A DNA stretch of 64,000 bases from Anisakis pegreffii (taxonomy: Eukaryota; Nematoda; Chromadorea; Rhabditida; Anisakidae), in the NCBI GenBank assembly GCA_035041965.1, contig JAPYMA010001200.1, positions 1-64,000 on the forward strand, given 5' to 3'. Under the pieces are notes generated by a model. That model was not told the DNA's origin. It saw nothing but the letters and a program-made list of their open reading frames with translations, and ran no database searches. Below are positions 23,880 through 37,751 of this stretch, in pieces (within the stretch, counting starts at the first letter, position 1; every line of letters begins with the position of its first letter). The position numbers and the translations under genes were made by a program.

Positions 23880-26800
23880 ATGAATGGTTCAACGTTATCG
23901 AGAAGTCGTTACAAACGACGCACATCTGAAGCAAGTTCATCGCACAGTGAAACAACTGATTCTGAGCTGAATTCTCGTTGTGAAAATTTGCTGAAAAATG
24001 ATTCTGTACAAAAATTCGTTGGTCGATGTCAATCGGTTTGGCGAACAGATCTTGATCAGATGCCTCCATTTGAGTGTTTCTCGAAAGACATTCATTCAGT
24101 CGACGCCAAACGCAAATTCATAGAAGATGTTCGAGTAAGTCCTGTTTAATTTGTTTTTATGTCCGTTTTCTCTTTCCGGTTTCGATCAGCAAATTAAGTT
24201 TATTTGCTTATAAACTTAAGTGTCTCGTTTGATGAAATATGGACAAAGATTTTTTCAAATAATTAATCTCACATGCTAGATGTACCGCTCAAGATTCTGT
24301 AATGTGAACCATCTTCAAAGTTTTATAATCACGTACATGCCGTACATATCATTTCACAAATTTACGAATGGATATTCTCAGATAAAAGCTAATTAATTTC
24401 AGGTAGGGGATGAATTATGCGTCCGTGTGAAACGTGTCGAATTGGCAGCTCTCTATGTTCAACCCTTATGTGTATTGCATCCTTTCAAACGATCCGCACA
24501 CCTCATCAATGATTTTCAGGTCAGTCCTTAATACAACTCATCATATAATTTTCACTAATTTTCCATTTTTTAAATTTTTTCAACTGAATGTTTGAGGGAA
24601 CTGTGAGCGAATCATTTGTATCTGTTTGAAAATAAGGGATTCAACCCAAAGATTAGAGCGAGTAGAATGTGAGTTGATCAATAAGTTGATCAGTAGATCA
24701 GTGATAGTGAAAAAATCCCACACGTTCAAATGACGACACATCAGAAAGTATTTGAGTGAAGAGTGTCTGATGAGGATGCGATAAATTAATCAGCAAAACA
24801 GAATTAATTTTGTTGATTGAAGTGAGTTTGTAACCACAGGTGTTGGTGGGTCGAAGTGTGCAACAGTGTAGTCGAGATATCAGGACGAACGACATACTGA
24901 AAGGTTGGTTTATAAATCCCAAAGAATTGATATTTATCTATTATAGTGGTGGTCGACGAGCCGGACGACGATCACCCACTGAATTTGCAAATGGACGATA
25001 GCGCGGTGAGTAGAGCCTTTCGTTTGGGTGCTTGCTTTCTTGAAGATATTTTGGTGATTCGTTGAAACCTTTAAAGAAATGATTAACATTAACATAAATG
25101 AGCTCTTTCTCTTTTCGTTTACGTACACCTTTCAATTAGCTTGATTCCGATATGAGAACGTATTCCCCGTAATGGAGCACTTTTTCGTTGTCGAATTATG
25201 TGCATATCTGTTTGCAGCGATTGATTTCAGTGCTTATTGAAACTGTTATTATTATTTTTGTCGTCGATTTTATCGCTGATCTTGTTTTATTACCGTGAGC
25301 GTGGTCAATATTATTTTAATAATATTTTGATTGTAGTGCTTTTTCATCGAAGCAATGTCATCGCTTTCATTCTGATAATTGCGTAATTGTAATTTTTGTA
25401 GATTTTCTCTTCATTTTGATAGTTTTATGTCGGCATTTTCGTTAATTTTTATTTGATATTGAGGAGATTTTATCGGAAAATGATCTGCCTACGTACTTCA
25501 GGTTCGTTTCGCTTTAGATCTTTGATTCATTTTGATTTCGTTTTGTTTTATGAGTGTTCACTCGCAATTTTCATTACAATGTTTGGATAATGCACTTAAT
25601 TTGTGTTTATTTATTTAATCGGTTTTGTGAAGAAAACAATAGAAAATTGGGTTGATCATTTGTTTTCTTTACTCGATTCTAAATTTCTTTGCATCTTCAA
25701 GTTCTTTTACATAATCAAATTCGGCTCCAATCCCTTATTTTTCTTTGCTATTGAAAAAGGAATTTTTACATTTGTGGCTGAGTTTAAAAGCGTTACGTTA
25801 CAGGAACGCCGAATCATTGCATAAAGGAAGTACATTCGAAGATGCCTTATCTGAATATCATCGTTGCAATAATCCAAATCTAGCGCATTTATATGGCATC
25901 GAAGTTGATTCATGCTTATCGTTTTTACCTGAACTCGAAGGTATTTATTTATTTATTTGTTTGTTTGTTCATGAATCTATGCAATTTCTTCAATCTTGCA
26001 ATTCGAAATTTTTATTCATTAAAGAATTCTTTCGCAATATGAAACGCAATCGTGAAGCTTCAGATTTGGATATGAAATATTTTTGTATTCGTTAACGTTT
26101 GTTCTCCTTAACCAAATAGTTTTATTTCCCTTTCAGGCGTTGATTTTTCCACACGTTCACGTGCACCGTATTTACGTCGTAAGCAAGATGAAGAGTCATC
26201 GATGCAAAGTGTGATGAAGGGTGTGGAACGGATACGAAGCGGTGAATCTCAACTGGCCATTCAGAACTTCAATAAGGCTCTCGCGCTTTTCGACGTCAAC
26301 ATCGAAGCGCTTGTGGGCCGAGCTGCTGCGTTAGTCTTTTATTCGAGTGTTAGATGCAGTGCGGTGATCGTTCATTGAAGATTTATTCGTTGAGAAATAT
26401 TTTGATGATGTTTTGTTTTGTTGTTATAGAATAATTTGAATTGTTTTGTTTAACGATCGAGTAATTTTAGGTATGCGAATTTGGGTGATTATTTGAATGC
26501 AGAAAATGATCTCGATAAAGCACTCTCACTGAACGCAACTCATAGCAATGCACAAACGTATATGGTGGAAACATTACTGCAAGCCGGCAAAAAGTATGTG
26601 TCGCTTTATCTGTTCATCTTTTAACTGTTATTTTATCTGCTCTTTGAATTGTGTTCGGTAATTGTGAGCTCAAATTGATGCAACCGGAGTGTCGGAATGG
26701 AATTGAAGACTAGTTCTCAGCCCAAATTGCATAGTGTCGCTTACTTTTCATACTTTTCACTGAAACCTAAATTTTTCACTGAAAATCTTGATCTAATCAT

Positions 26801-27564
26801 CGAATGAAGTCGACTTTATTAAGATTTCATTAGTGATCATTTAGTGATGGATATTGATTTTTGGATTTTTTATTTTATTTGGGGAGGGTTATTATGCAGT
26901 TCAGATTAGTGGAATGTTGCTTATTGAGTGTGCTCAGAAATTTAACAGCCTAGCATTTTGTATTGTTTTTTTTTGAGTAAACACTTGATAAAATATCTGA
27001 TTGGAGAGATCTTTCATGAAATAAGATTTGTTTTGATTTGATCTGTGATAGTGTTTTCATTGTTTGTTTGTCAACTTTTGGCGATTCAAAAGAGAATTTT
27101 TCATTTTATCGGCAATCTGCTGCAGGATGGAAGAGTGTAATAGAATGGATGAAGCTAAAGAAAAGTATGTGAAGGTTTTGAAACTGAAAGACGATCAACG
27201 AGCTCGCGATCGTTTGAGGCAATTGCAACGACGAAGTCCTTCAGTTGAGGAGATTACGGTAATAGTTTACATCGAACCAAAGGGATTTGAAAGAATCATT
27301 TGATAATTCTGTTTTTGAGACATTACAGCGATGAAGTGAAAATGAGATAACATTATTCTTTGATGTACGAAAGCAAACACTGAAGGAATAATATCGCAGG
27401 TACCCGAAAAGCAGAGAAAACTGAGTAGTGCAGAGAAGGAAGAACTGAAGAGAATAGAGCTGGAAAAGAGAGAAACCGAACGACGTCAAAGGCGAGAAGC
27501 AGCCGAGAAGCTGGCGGAGATGGAGAAATTTATCGCAGAACTGAAAAGAAGCCAGAAGACGTAG
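23880..27564 (+). CDS. TTC14: TTC14-like protein (S1-like region plus TPR repeats)
   Basis: Predicted nucleic-acid-binding TPR protein; the molecular role of TTC14 is not well established. Exons: 23880-24134, 24403-24519, 24840-24903, 24947-25005, 25464-25501, 25804-25940, 26137-26329, 26471-26593, 27126-27258, 27400-27564. Phases agree throughout and give about 427 aa; human TTC14 is about 770. Residues 40-85 (SVQKFVGRCQSVW, then MPPFECF) match the conserved stretch before the S1 domain, and residues 85-165 occupy the S1 place but are poorly conserved. A 38-nt exon carries ILSENDLPTYF, equivalent to the human ELPLYYRR region. TPR-type repeats lie at about 245-365 (SQLAIQNFNKALALF; NAENDLDKALSLNATHSNA; MDEAKEKYVKVLKL). 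The tail (373-427) is highly charged, probably helical. The long Ser/Arg-rich tail of vertebrate TTC14 is absent. The 25464 acceptor is GAG and was chosen by phase and homology. Confidence 0.87.
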
Positions 27565-28703
27565 AAATAATCCCCTGGGTTGTGCGATTTTAGCATTTTT
27601 CGTTGAATTGCGTAGCGTAAACGGAAGAAATGTTTTGTTAATTGTAATGGTAATAATTTTTAGTTGTTCTTATAGTTAGATTCGATTATGAAATCGAAAA
27701 TGTTGATTTAATATTCGATTCAATTAATATTCAAAAGACGATATTCATTGACTGTTTTTTTGTTCATTGATATGATTGTTATTGTTGGATGTTGCTATCA
27801 TCAAATTTTATTATTCATTTAAATTCAGTCGTTTGTTCATTGATGTAATTCCATTGATGTAGCTGATTGCATTGTTGGTTTGTTTGATGTGAATTTGAAT
27901 CACTAATAAAATGATTCGGTACGTTTTTGTATCGCATTCTCGTATGTTTTATCGACTGTCGTTGCATCGTATCTGATGGCACATGCCAATATACATCAAT
28001 AATGTCGGTGGTGAAAGTTAATAATGTAGGGTTAAGTAATGAAACTTGATCTTTAATGGTCAGTTATGCATTCGGTACTGAGAACTCGAATGGATAAATC
28101 AACTCAGATTTTGTCGTATTGACTTAATGACGATTGAATATGTAGCGAAATTTTTTCGTTTTGTGGTGTGGTGATTGAGTTTTGAGCGACTTTTGCTGTA
28201 TAATATCAACATTTTTATTACATTATTATGGAATGACATACAGCATGGAACTATCAATCGTTGATGTAATTTTCAAAATGGATTAAATTTCTGAATATCA
28301 GATTTAGAATGAATTTGAAGTTATCTCCGATAAATTAATCTGAGTGGTATTTCGACAATATGAATGTGTGCATTTTAAGAGCAAGCAGTGGATAATGAAG
28401 CGAACGAATCGATAGAAGAGCAAATTTGTTGTGTGTAGTATTGTGAACTGTTGAATCGGTAGAATTTGCCGTATTTGGATGGCAATATGATGAAAAAGTC
28501 GTTGTGTTCACACGTCTCTTTTGATTCACAATCATCCTCACCGCATTCATCTGATCCTGATCAATTCCCGAGTGTTAGTTTTGCAATTAGTTTCTTTTGA
28601 GTCTGTTGTCGCCGAGGATGATTACATCGTCCAAATATAAATTACGTTAAGAATCTGAACTATTAATAGCGAGATTGTTTGTTTGCTTGGATGGTGATTA
28701 CAG
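27565..28703. other. Intergenic region between the TTC14 and VPS50 genes
   Basis: At 1.14 kb this is the shortest gap between two genes in the window. It holds an AATAAA at 27905-27910. It ends in GATTACAG directly abutting the VPS50 ATG. No exon is supported on either strand. Confidence 0.6.
27905..27910 (+). promoter_or_regulatory. Candidate poly(A) signal AATAAA for TTC14
   Basis: An exact AATAAA hexamer about 340 bases after the TTC14 stop codon and before the next gene. Confidence 0.45.
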
Positions 28704-31700
28704 ATGGAATCGATGGACAATGTTCGTGTTGTACGCGATCTATCCACTGCTTCGGGACAAGGTACCTCAAAGGCAAAGGTTAATTGCCATTCCATAACAT
28801 AATTTACTAATATTACAGTGGTGCAACAATTGATAAATATATAATCTTTCATTCGTGTGATTTTTAATCATAACACATCAAACAGCTATACGAAAGAATC
28901 CTAGATTTTAAACGTCAATTGTCAGAAGTTGCTCACATAAATGCAATGTTTCACTTCAGCTCCAAACGCGTTGTTTACCAACACCCGATCCGGTTAGGGA
29001 GTCCGAGATTTTGGAGAGCATCGATGCAGCGTATTATATTGATGATGGCTTTGATGCGACTGACTATGAGTTGAAGGTTAGCAATTTATTGCTGAAAATT
29101 AGATGAATTCATTCTGTAGCTTAGATATGATCAGCAAGTTTAATGCAAATAAATGGCGTTTGTTGATTTTACAGTAGTACATTTAGTGCTTCAGTTGAAT
29201 GTATAATCTTCAGAAGATGATCCGAAACGATTTGCTGCCTGTGGATATCACTCGTGAAATGGAAAGATTGAAACGCCAACTTCAGGTGGTCTCGAAACGA
29301 ATCTCAGCGATGATTCTCGAGAATTCGCCGTCCTATTCAGCACAATTGAAACATGTTGACGATATTCATAGTGAATTGGCGGATGTATTGAATATTGTGA
29401 TGAGGATACGCGGGTTGGTGTTTATTATTCGTTGGTTGTCGATTATTTTAAGCATTTTATCGAGTGTGTTTCTATCGAATTCAATAAGTTACGATGGTGT
29501 TGAGGAAATTTGTTCATTGGTCATTTATTAGAAGGCAGAATGAGTGATTTTCAATGCTTCATTCAGAACTTTCGCAATCGTTTGAAATCGCTTAGAATGC
29601 GACATTTATTCCCGGTAACTGAATGTTGATTTATAATTTATCCATTGTAATTTTCCTGGGGTTAGGTTGGCATTAGATATGTTATGGTACTCTTCTAGGA
29701 ATCTGGGTATTGCGAAAAGTCAGAGTAGGAATGGACTGCAAATACTGGCGAATCATCGCAATAAGATATTTCTGAGACATTTGAAGAATTCATTGAGAAC
29801 GGTAAAAACACTTTATGAGACGGAATTTCAACTCAAGGATCTCATTCAGGTATGGACATGGATTGTATTTTCTTGAGAATTTCGTTTCGTGGTGAATAAT
29901 GTGATTTGATTTGAGAACGTTATTTCTTGATTTTGGCTGTAGTTACGGCAGCAGATTCGATCTGTTGAATTTGGTGTTGTTGAAAAATTCGTTACGCTCT
30001 CGAACTGCAATTTTTGATATAATTTTTATGCCTTGCCAGCTTTTTCGTAAGATTATTTGTACTGAACTTGTTTGAGGAAGGAAATTTCCCAGACGCGATC
30101 CGACTGTGCAATGAAGCTCAAAAGGCGGCGACAACGTATAGTCAATTCAGATGCATAAGGTTAATAATTTCTTGAAAATCAGAAAATGTTGTTCATAGTG
30201 ATTTTATTTTGAAAATTTCAAATCAGAATTATTTTCAGATAATTGAGAAACTTTAATTTGCTAAGAATAAGTTCAAATTTTGTATTGATTGAAAATATCT
30301 AAGCTGGTTTAGTAATTTGAACATTAAAGGGAATTGTCCGAGAAGTTGACAGCAACGATGCACGAGATCGAATCGAGTTTGGATAATTCGTTGGCATCGC
30401 TGACCGTCGTATTCGATCCAGATCGTTACGCATCCGTTTGTTGTGCATATCAAATGCTCGACAAGAATGAGGTTCATGCAATCCCTTCTTTTTCGCAATC
30501 GATTTACTTCTCTTATAACTCGTCTCAATTGCTGACTGCGAGCGAGGGGATTTGCGGGCGATAATTATTGGTCAGATTTAAATACATCGATGTAGTCACC
30601 ATCGATTAAATGTTTTCATCAAAATTTTTGTTCAATCCTCAGAGCGAATCGTCCTGATCACGAATTCATTTGAGAAATGATCAATTTTCCTTCAGTCTAC
30701 TGGAAATTTTAAAATTCAACTTGGTAATTATGTAGATTTAAATGCTGAAATCGTGATCGTTAAGCGTAATCATCAAGAAAGTTACAGACTAAAGTGCATA
30801 AATACTGTTGCATTTTTTGTTGAAATTTTAACTTATCGATGGATCAGGTCAAACTGCAATTTTATTGCAGTTTAGGTAGTGATTGTTTGATTGCAGGAAG
30901 CAGCCAAAAAGGTGGTCGGATTTATAAGCGCCACACTGGAGAGTTCAGCGAGAACCGTTCTGACGGATCGAATTCACGCGCAAAACGCGGATGCGATTAA
31001 CGTTGATGAAATGTCATACGAGCAGCTGTGTGAGGTGATTTTTCGTTTGTTTTACATTCATTAGCAGTTCGAGTGACACAGAAGTATTTTTGATTTTGTA
31101 ACATCGATAAGAAGGAAATTTGGTGTTAGATTAACGCTCGAAGAATGCTTATTGATATTTGATGATGAGTTTATTATATTTGGAAGGGAGTAAGGATGAG
31201 CCAATGAATTGAGCATATCGAATTCAGTTGATCATTAAGGCAGTCGACGCAGAGAATATGTTAGAATGTGTTCGTGAAGTAGGATTCGTAATATGTAAGG
31301 TATTGTTCACTTATCACGACATTCTGAGGTATCACATTGAAGAAGATGAACGAATCAATTGTACGCAACAGAATGAAGAAGGTGTGCGATTTGCTTTATT
31401 GTTCGATTGTTTTCTGATGTTATTGTACGATTGAATTTATTGTGTCATTTGGCGTTGGGTCGTGACGAAGAGCCATTTCGTTTTCATTTTGGTAGATTTA
31501 TTCCATTTTGAATGATTCAATTCAAAAACAGTACTGACTTTGGAGATTGTCACTTCGGAGATCAAGTAGTTGTAATGAAGTTGTTAGTTTCAGATATAAT
31601 AGGCATAGTTCAGCAGACGTTAGCAGATTCGCTGTATTCCATCTTCAAAACTGCGTCTACGAAATTTAACACTCTGTTATGCTGTCATGATTTATCGATG

Positions 31701-34700
31701 TTGAAATTTGATCATTTTCTTGATATCGTTGAAATGGCTAATCGGTCAGTTTTTTTGAGTTCTTGAAAACTTTTCTTTTTAAAAAGAGGTTATGTTTGAG
31801 GTTTTCAACCGTCTGTGACTTATAACAAATAATAACAAAACAGATAGCATACTTCGTTATTTACAAAGTGAATCTTTGAAATGAATAGCGATTAATAATT
31901 TGAGTGATCAAGTGCTCAAACCTATTCGATGATTTCTAAAGCTATTGTTGGGTTATATTTTAGGATTTTTGGATGTAATACATTCACTTGTTATATTGTT
32001 CAGTTCAATTTTTAGGTTTAAACATTTTGGACGCGTTTATTTTGGGAATTCTTGTGGTGAAGTATCGATTTCTCTCGAAAAGCAAACGCATCTTTATTTC
32101 GGAAGGTTGGCTGTGTTCTGAATGATTTGTCTCGAAAATAGCGATGCTTTGAAGATCTTTTGGTCGTTGAAAGTTTGCTATTAGTAAGCATTTTATTATC
32201 ATTCAGATATCATCGAGAACGGATGGATGAACTGAGAATGTTCCTTGAGAATGAGGCGTTCGCTTTGTGTCCTGTACCGTTGCAGTTTACGGTTTTCGAT
32301 CTACAGGTTAGATTTGATTATTTTTGCATTTATCAGTATTATTATTATTGCTATTATTTTGATTATTATTACTATTACCATCCTTATTTTACTGCGTTTT
32401 CGGAATGAGATTATAGCAATTTTAAGGAATTTAATTTCCTGAAGGAATCATCTGATTGTTGTGATGAGGATGTGGAACACGAAGATGTTAACGATAACGC
32501 AAAACTTGGTGAAGCGCTCGATTTTGAAATCATACCACCGGGTACATTCAATCCGTTCTCGCAAGAGGCTAAACAGAAAACTCTCGAAATATCCACTACA
32601 TCCAATATGGTGGGTTCATTTTTTTGATATTCTTTCCTTTCTTTCGTATTGTTTTGAAAAATGATTTGCAAACAAGTTGATTAATCACAGAGATTTCAAT
32701 TTTGTAAAAAAGTCATAAATTCATAAATGCATATTCTCGAACTTAGTATAACGTGATACTGGTAGATGGTATAGGAAATGATTCAAGTCGAAGCTGATGA
32801 GAGGAAACGAAGAATATGAGTCGTTTAAAACGTTAAAAGCAGCCTTTTTCCGATTATTCGTATAGCGATAGGGTTGTATTTTCAGACGAAGAGTTCGTTT
32901 GATGAAACCGATTCTGAAATAGCATCACCAATGAGTGCCACAAGGATGTCGATGAGCGGTGACACGTACGCGTTTATACTTTTTGAAGATTGGTTTGTAA
33001 TTTATACTTTGAATATTGGTTCGTAAATGAGAGTTTCAAATTTGGACTGCGTTATAAAATCATTATTTTAGTAGTCCGACAGCAATGAATGGATGCCAAC
33101 AACTAGCACCAGTCCTTTGCAATACCGCGTTGAATCTTCTTCGATTTTTTGGTTGTTTCTTCATTTTTAACTGATCTTTCTGAAGTGTTTACCAACAGTG
33201 TGTTCTGGTGAAGTTGACCGCTTTCGGAGTCGCTCGAACGTGAAACTGCGAGGAAATTACCGTTAAACGCAAAATCAGATTTGACTTATTAATTTTGAGT
33301 GTTGTGTTATTGAAGTTTCTGAATTGATACTGAATTGTCAATTCAACGGTATCATTTTATGTTTTTATGAATTGAGTTATTTGCAGGACGGTATATCCGA
33401 ATGACGTATTTGTTACATTCAATTGCAGAGCACGCAATCACTTCGATAACGCAGTTGTTCAATTATTTCTTCTTTTCGGTTAATTTTCTGATTCGTACTT
33501 CTGATCTGCAATTTTGTTTAATGTATAGCAATTTGCATTTGCAAAATTTCCGTTGAATATTTGAATATTTTGGAAGCAATCTGTTTTATATCAGTTTGAT
33601 TCTCGTTCATTTGTGTATGCAAACGTCACATTTGTTCATCCCTTTTTATTTTTGAATGAGTCAGTTTTACTAATTTATGTGAGTTGTCATGTCATCATTT
33701 TTACTGCATCGATTTTAAATATATACATTTATATATTCCTTACTTATATTTGTATGAATTCAGGTACACTCAATTTTCTCATCTGACGGCAAAAATTTTG
33801 ATATTCAGTTTTGTTCCACTCGACTTCGCACTGTACTCTATAAAATCCGAGAAGAGCTAATCTATTCACACGAATCGTCACCAACTGAACATGTCCGTTT
33901 GTTTGTTATAATTTCTTTTTATTTTTATCGGTCGTTTCATTTTGATGAAAGAAAACTTCAAATTGTTGTTGTTTTGGTTTTTGCCGTATTTGAGTGACTT
34001 ATGTGACTTGAGTGTCTTCAGCGACTCCGAATGTATCCGTGTAACTTATCCCCAATGGTTCAACTCAATTACCCAGATCAAATATTCGCCCTTTCCGAGC
34101 GTATTGTTGCTGTTGAATCTTTGTAAGTTGGTTGTTGCTGGTACTACATTTTCACTATTTATTTGAATGATACGAGAGAGAACTCGTGTAAAAACTGTCG
34201 ACAAATTTGGAAGTTTTTTTGGGATGCAAAAGAAGTTTTTCATTCCAATTGAGTGTTGTTATGTGGAAGTTAAAGGATATTTTGGTGATTTTCAAACAAT
34301 TTTGAACAGATTTGTTAGCAAAGTTTTGTTGAACATGAAAGGATTGTAAATTTTTCCATGCAAATGCTATTGAATTTTCGATAATCTTTCAAGTGGAAAG
34401 TAATTCTTCTGACTAGTTTCATAATTTCAGAGTATTTCTCGCCAAACAACTCGATCTTATTCGTCCAGTTATTGAGTCATTGATAAATTCAACAAAACGT
34501 TGTGCGACGTTGGACTATTTCTATTCAAAGGTGAGCATTTTTTGTTCCATTTCAATCCAAACAAAGAACCATCGTTATGCATTGTGAGCGTTTTTCTCGC
34601 GTATTTTCTCATTCGAAGATTTTAAATTCATCCATGTTAGAGAAAGGAAAATAAATCTTAAGCTGCAGCAGAAATTAGGAATTGCTGATCACAATGTTTA

Positions 34701-35965
34701 GGAGATGGATTGAAGTTTGGATGAAGTTTGTAGTTTATTTTCTCATATGATTGTGATTATACATTCTTCTAGGTATTACCAGTGACAGTTGATGTGCGAG
34801 AGTGTGTCTATGGTTGTGTGGCCAGTCGCGCGTTGAACTATTCGCAAATGATATCGGCGGTATCTTCAACGAAATGGGACATCAATGAACTTCAGTCACA
34901 ACATAGTGGCTATGTGGATTTCATTCTGCAGGTTGTTTTCGTTATGAAGTGAACCTCTGTTGAAAAGCAGTTTTTTTGCTTAACAATTTTGATAGGTGCT
35001 CTTCAGCGTTTGAAGACAATATAACTTTCAAAGTTGTTAATTAGTTATTAACAATAAGATATTTGGATTTTTAAAGGATATGCAGAATTTTGCAAAACGT
35101 TTGAAACGAATCGAAGAATCCATCTCAGTTCCAAAGGTTGTACTGTCGATTATTTGGGATTCAGTCATACATTGCTCTTTCAAGGCTCTTGTCCAAGGGT
35201 ATGTTGGCTATTCTTATGTTGTCGTTTTTTTTTGGTTCTAAAGAAATGTGAATGCGATACTTGTTGTTCATTTACTGCAGTCTTTGTTTCCGTAAAGAGC
35301 CCAACATTTAACAGTTTTCTGTGTTCTTTAAGGTATTCGGAATCTGGAAAGAGGTGCACGAATGAGGGTCGAGCGTTAATGCAACTCGATCTGCTGCAAT
35401 TGATCAGTAAACTTGAACAAATAATCGAGTTGCGTCCCATCCCACACAAATCATTCGTTGAGAACTACATCAAAGCTTATTATCTTCCAGAAGGCTCATT
35501 GGAGCAATGGATACAACAACATAGTGTTGGCTATCAAATTCATTTCGTTTTTTATTGTTGTTTTGGGAACTAAATTGTGTTGGTTTTTGCAAAATAATAG
35601 TATCATTTTCGGGAATTTCATTTTAAAATAATTTTGGAAGTCTTCATTTCTTTCGTTTTTATTCTTACCTGGAATTAAACTTGAGGAAACAATGCTCATT
35701 TAATTATGTCAAGGAAACAATACAAAAGTCAAATTCTCAATTAATTATGCATTTGACGATTTTGTTAATTCCCATTCAACTTCGTTTCGAAAGTTATTTT
35801 TCGTAGTGTCTAATTACATTCGATTCGATTACATTACTGATGATAGTCGAAAATGATAATGTTTTGTAGGAATATACAGCGAATCAAATGATAACACTGC
35901 TAAACGTTGCTACACACGTGTCAAAGAAAGCACGTGCACGCCTGATTAGTGCGCTTGATGAATGA
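28704..35965 (+). CDS. VPS50: VPS50/syndetin (CCDC132), EARP tethering-complex subunit
   Basis: Subunit that defines the EARP complex (with VPS51, VPS52, VPS53), which acts in endosomal recycling; in C. elegans vps-50 acts in dense-core vesicle maturation. Exons: 28704-28778, 28960-29076, 29214-29413, 29666-29849, 30077-30159, 30330-30471, 30897-31034, 31228-31381, 31594-31744, 32016-32105, 32207-32306, 32427-32609, 32886-32965, 33072-33151, 33387-33478, 33764-33892, 34022-34122, 34431-34530, 34773-34931, 35077-35198, 35333-35525, 35870-35965. All 22 exons keep phase and give about 922 aa, against 964 in human. Key matches: [43 protein letters not shown], and the C-terminal syndetin domain with [12 protein letters not shown] and [14 protein letters not shown], ending in SKKARARL. 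An acidic, Ser-rich linker sits in the middle, as in human. Several acceptors are AAG/GAG (30076, 30329, 32426, 35076, 35332). The ATG directly follows GATTACAG. Confidence 0.95.
32331..32400. repeat. Imperfect ATT microsatellite in a VPS50 intron
   Basis: About 60 bases of interrupted TTA/ATT repeats just 3' of a splice donor. No other function is evident. Confidence 0.6.
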
Positions 35966-36180
35966 ACATTCGATCGTTATTATACTCCGATCGATGCTTG
36001 TAGTAAGCTTCAAACATTCAATTGGAGTATTGACTTGGCCGTAGATATACATCTGGTTTTGTTTCGGAAATCAGCACAAAGAACACCTCAGAATATCTCA
36101 TGCGAAGCTGTCGATATTGAATTCTGTACATTGCGAAATCTGCCGATTCGTCGAAAATGGATTTATCCACTTGATTCTTA

Positions 36181-36186
36181 AATAAA
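36181..36186 (+). promoter_or_regulatory. Candidate poly(A) signal AATAAA for VPS50
   Basis: An exact AATAAA hexamer 215 bases after the VPS50 stop codon. Confidence 0.5.
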
Positions 36187-37751
36187 TCTTTAGATTTATC
36201 ATCATCAACCGGGATGGTGCTTACTGATGATTACCACTTCATGAAATGAACCGAGGTCGGAAGATTCTATTAATTTGGTTAATGGCTTAAGTAAAACTTC
36301 AAAAAGGTAAAAATTCGGATTATTTGGAGATCACATAGCATGGATAAATCTTCGATATATTGAATTCGAATTTGCGAAGTATTGGTTGAAAATTAGGCGT
36401 AGTTTGGCCGTAACTCCTCTGCATTCAAATACCTACAATTTTTATTGCTTTTCGATTGTGACTAGTCGCTTAAAACTATAAATATGGTAATATGTTCATG
36501 AAAGTATCGTATGCAACAATTTCAATTCATTGTGAAACAAACGAATGTATATCATTTATTCGATTGCAGCAGTGAAATGTGATGATGTGGAGAGTTGATT
36601 GATTACTCGCTTTGTTTATTTCTTTTAATTCACTGATTTATCATATTCGTATGCAACTATTAATTGATGTTTAATGAGAAAAGGGAATGTTCTTAAGAAT
36701 TGAAATGACTCCATTCTTGTCAAATAATTTTATTGTTTCCCTATGATTTTCTGATAAATGATTCTTATTGAAATGGTTAGATGAGTGCACACATCTGTAA
36801 AGTCACAGCAAATAATGCATCTGAGAATGAGCATTAGGTAGGTAAAAATAAGAAGCACCAACTTCATTTCTGGGATGCATATAGCGAATTTGTTCTGGTC
36901 GTGATTATTACCTCAACTTGTTGATGATGTAATTGTCATGGAACAGTGGCGAGGCTTTGGTTTCTATGTTGCTGTTAGTTGAATTTCTCATTTTCGCTCT
37001 AATCTAAAACTTTGAATACTTTTAGAAACTATATCGTTGAACTTTGAAAACTTTTAGAATCTTCTGTGATAATTTAAAAACGATTGTTTAACGTATCGTA
37101 GTGAAATGCATGATTGGGCTGTCTGTCCTGGATTGATTTCATTGTATGCTTCTATCGTATCTAACTCCTCGATCAATCTGAAGTTTTTCGGATAGAACGG
37201 ACGATTTATCGATTGCGCATCAAAAAGTTTATTGTCATATGTCTTATTAATCACTTGAGAGAACCGAATATTGTCGTGCTAAAATACGTTTCTTTTTGAT
37301 GGGAAACGGTCGTGGAATCTGTTCTGTACAGATGATACTTACTGGAGGTTTTTTCGTCGTTATGTGATGCATATCGATCGGAATGCATTTAAACAGATTG
37401 GTTATAAATTATAGAATTTGGGAATGAATGTTACAGTTACGTCGAGTAAACGTGCGATATTTAGTATTCATGAAGAGAATGGATTTATGAAATAATGATA
37501 TCTGATTAAGACAATTCGACTGCAGCATCTCTATCCCGAACTCTACATCTGCTCTCGTATTCATATCACGCAGTGTAGGTTCATGATTTTCGAGAAGTAT
37601 GTCTCGAAATACTGGTTATTGTTTATGTAAATTATTGAAATGAAACTTGCAACTACTCATTACTGAAATGAACAGTGTGCAATTGTTTTCTGGAGAAGTC
37701 GAGGCATTCTATATAAACAGCGCTAAAATTTACTGTCTATATAGTGATTGG

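Noticed and set aside
37054..37254. Minus-strand frame containing PKNFRLIEEL, like the start of UEV/Mms2 ubiquitin-conjugating variants
   Set aside because: Only about ten residues match. The following residues do not, and no GPPRT or later UEV motifs occur downstream on that strand. Probably chance.
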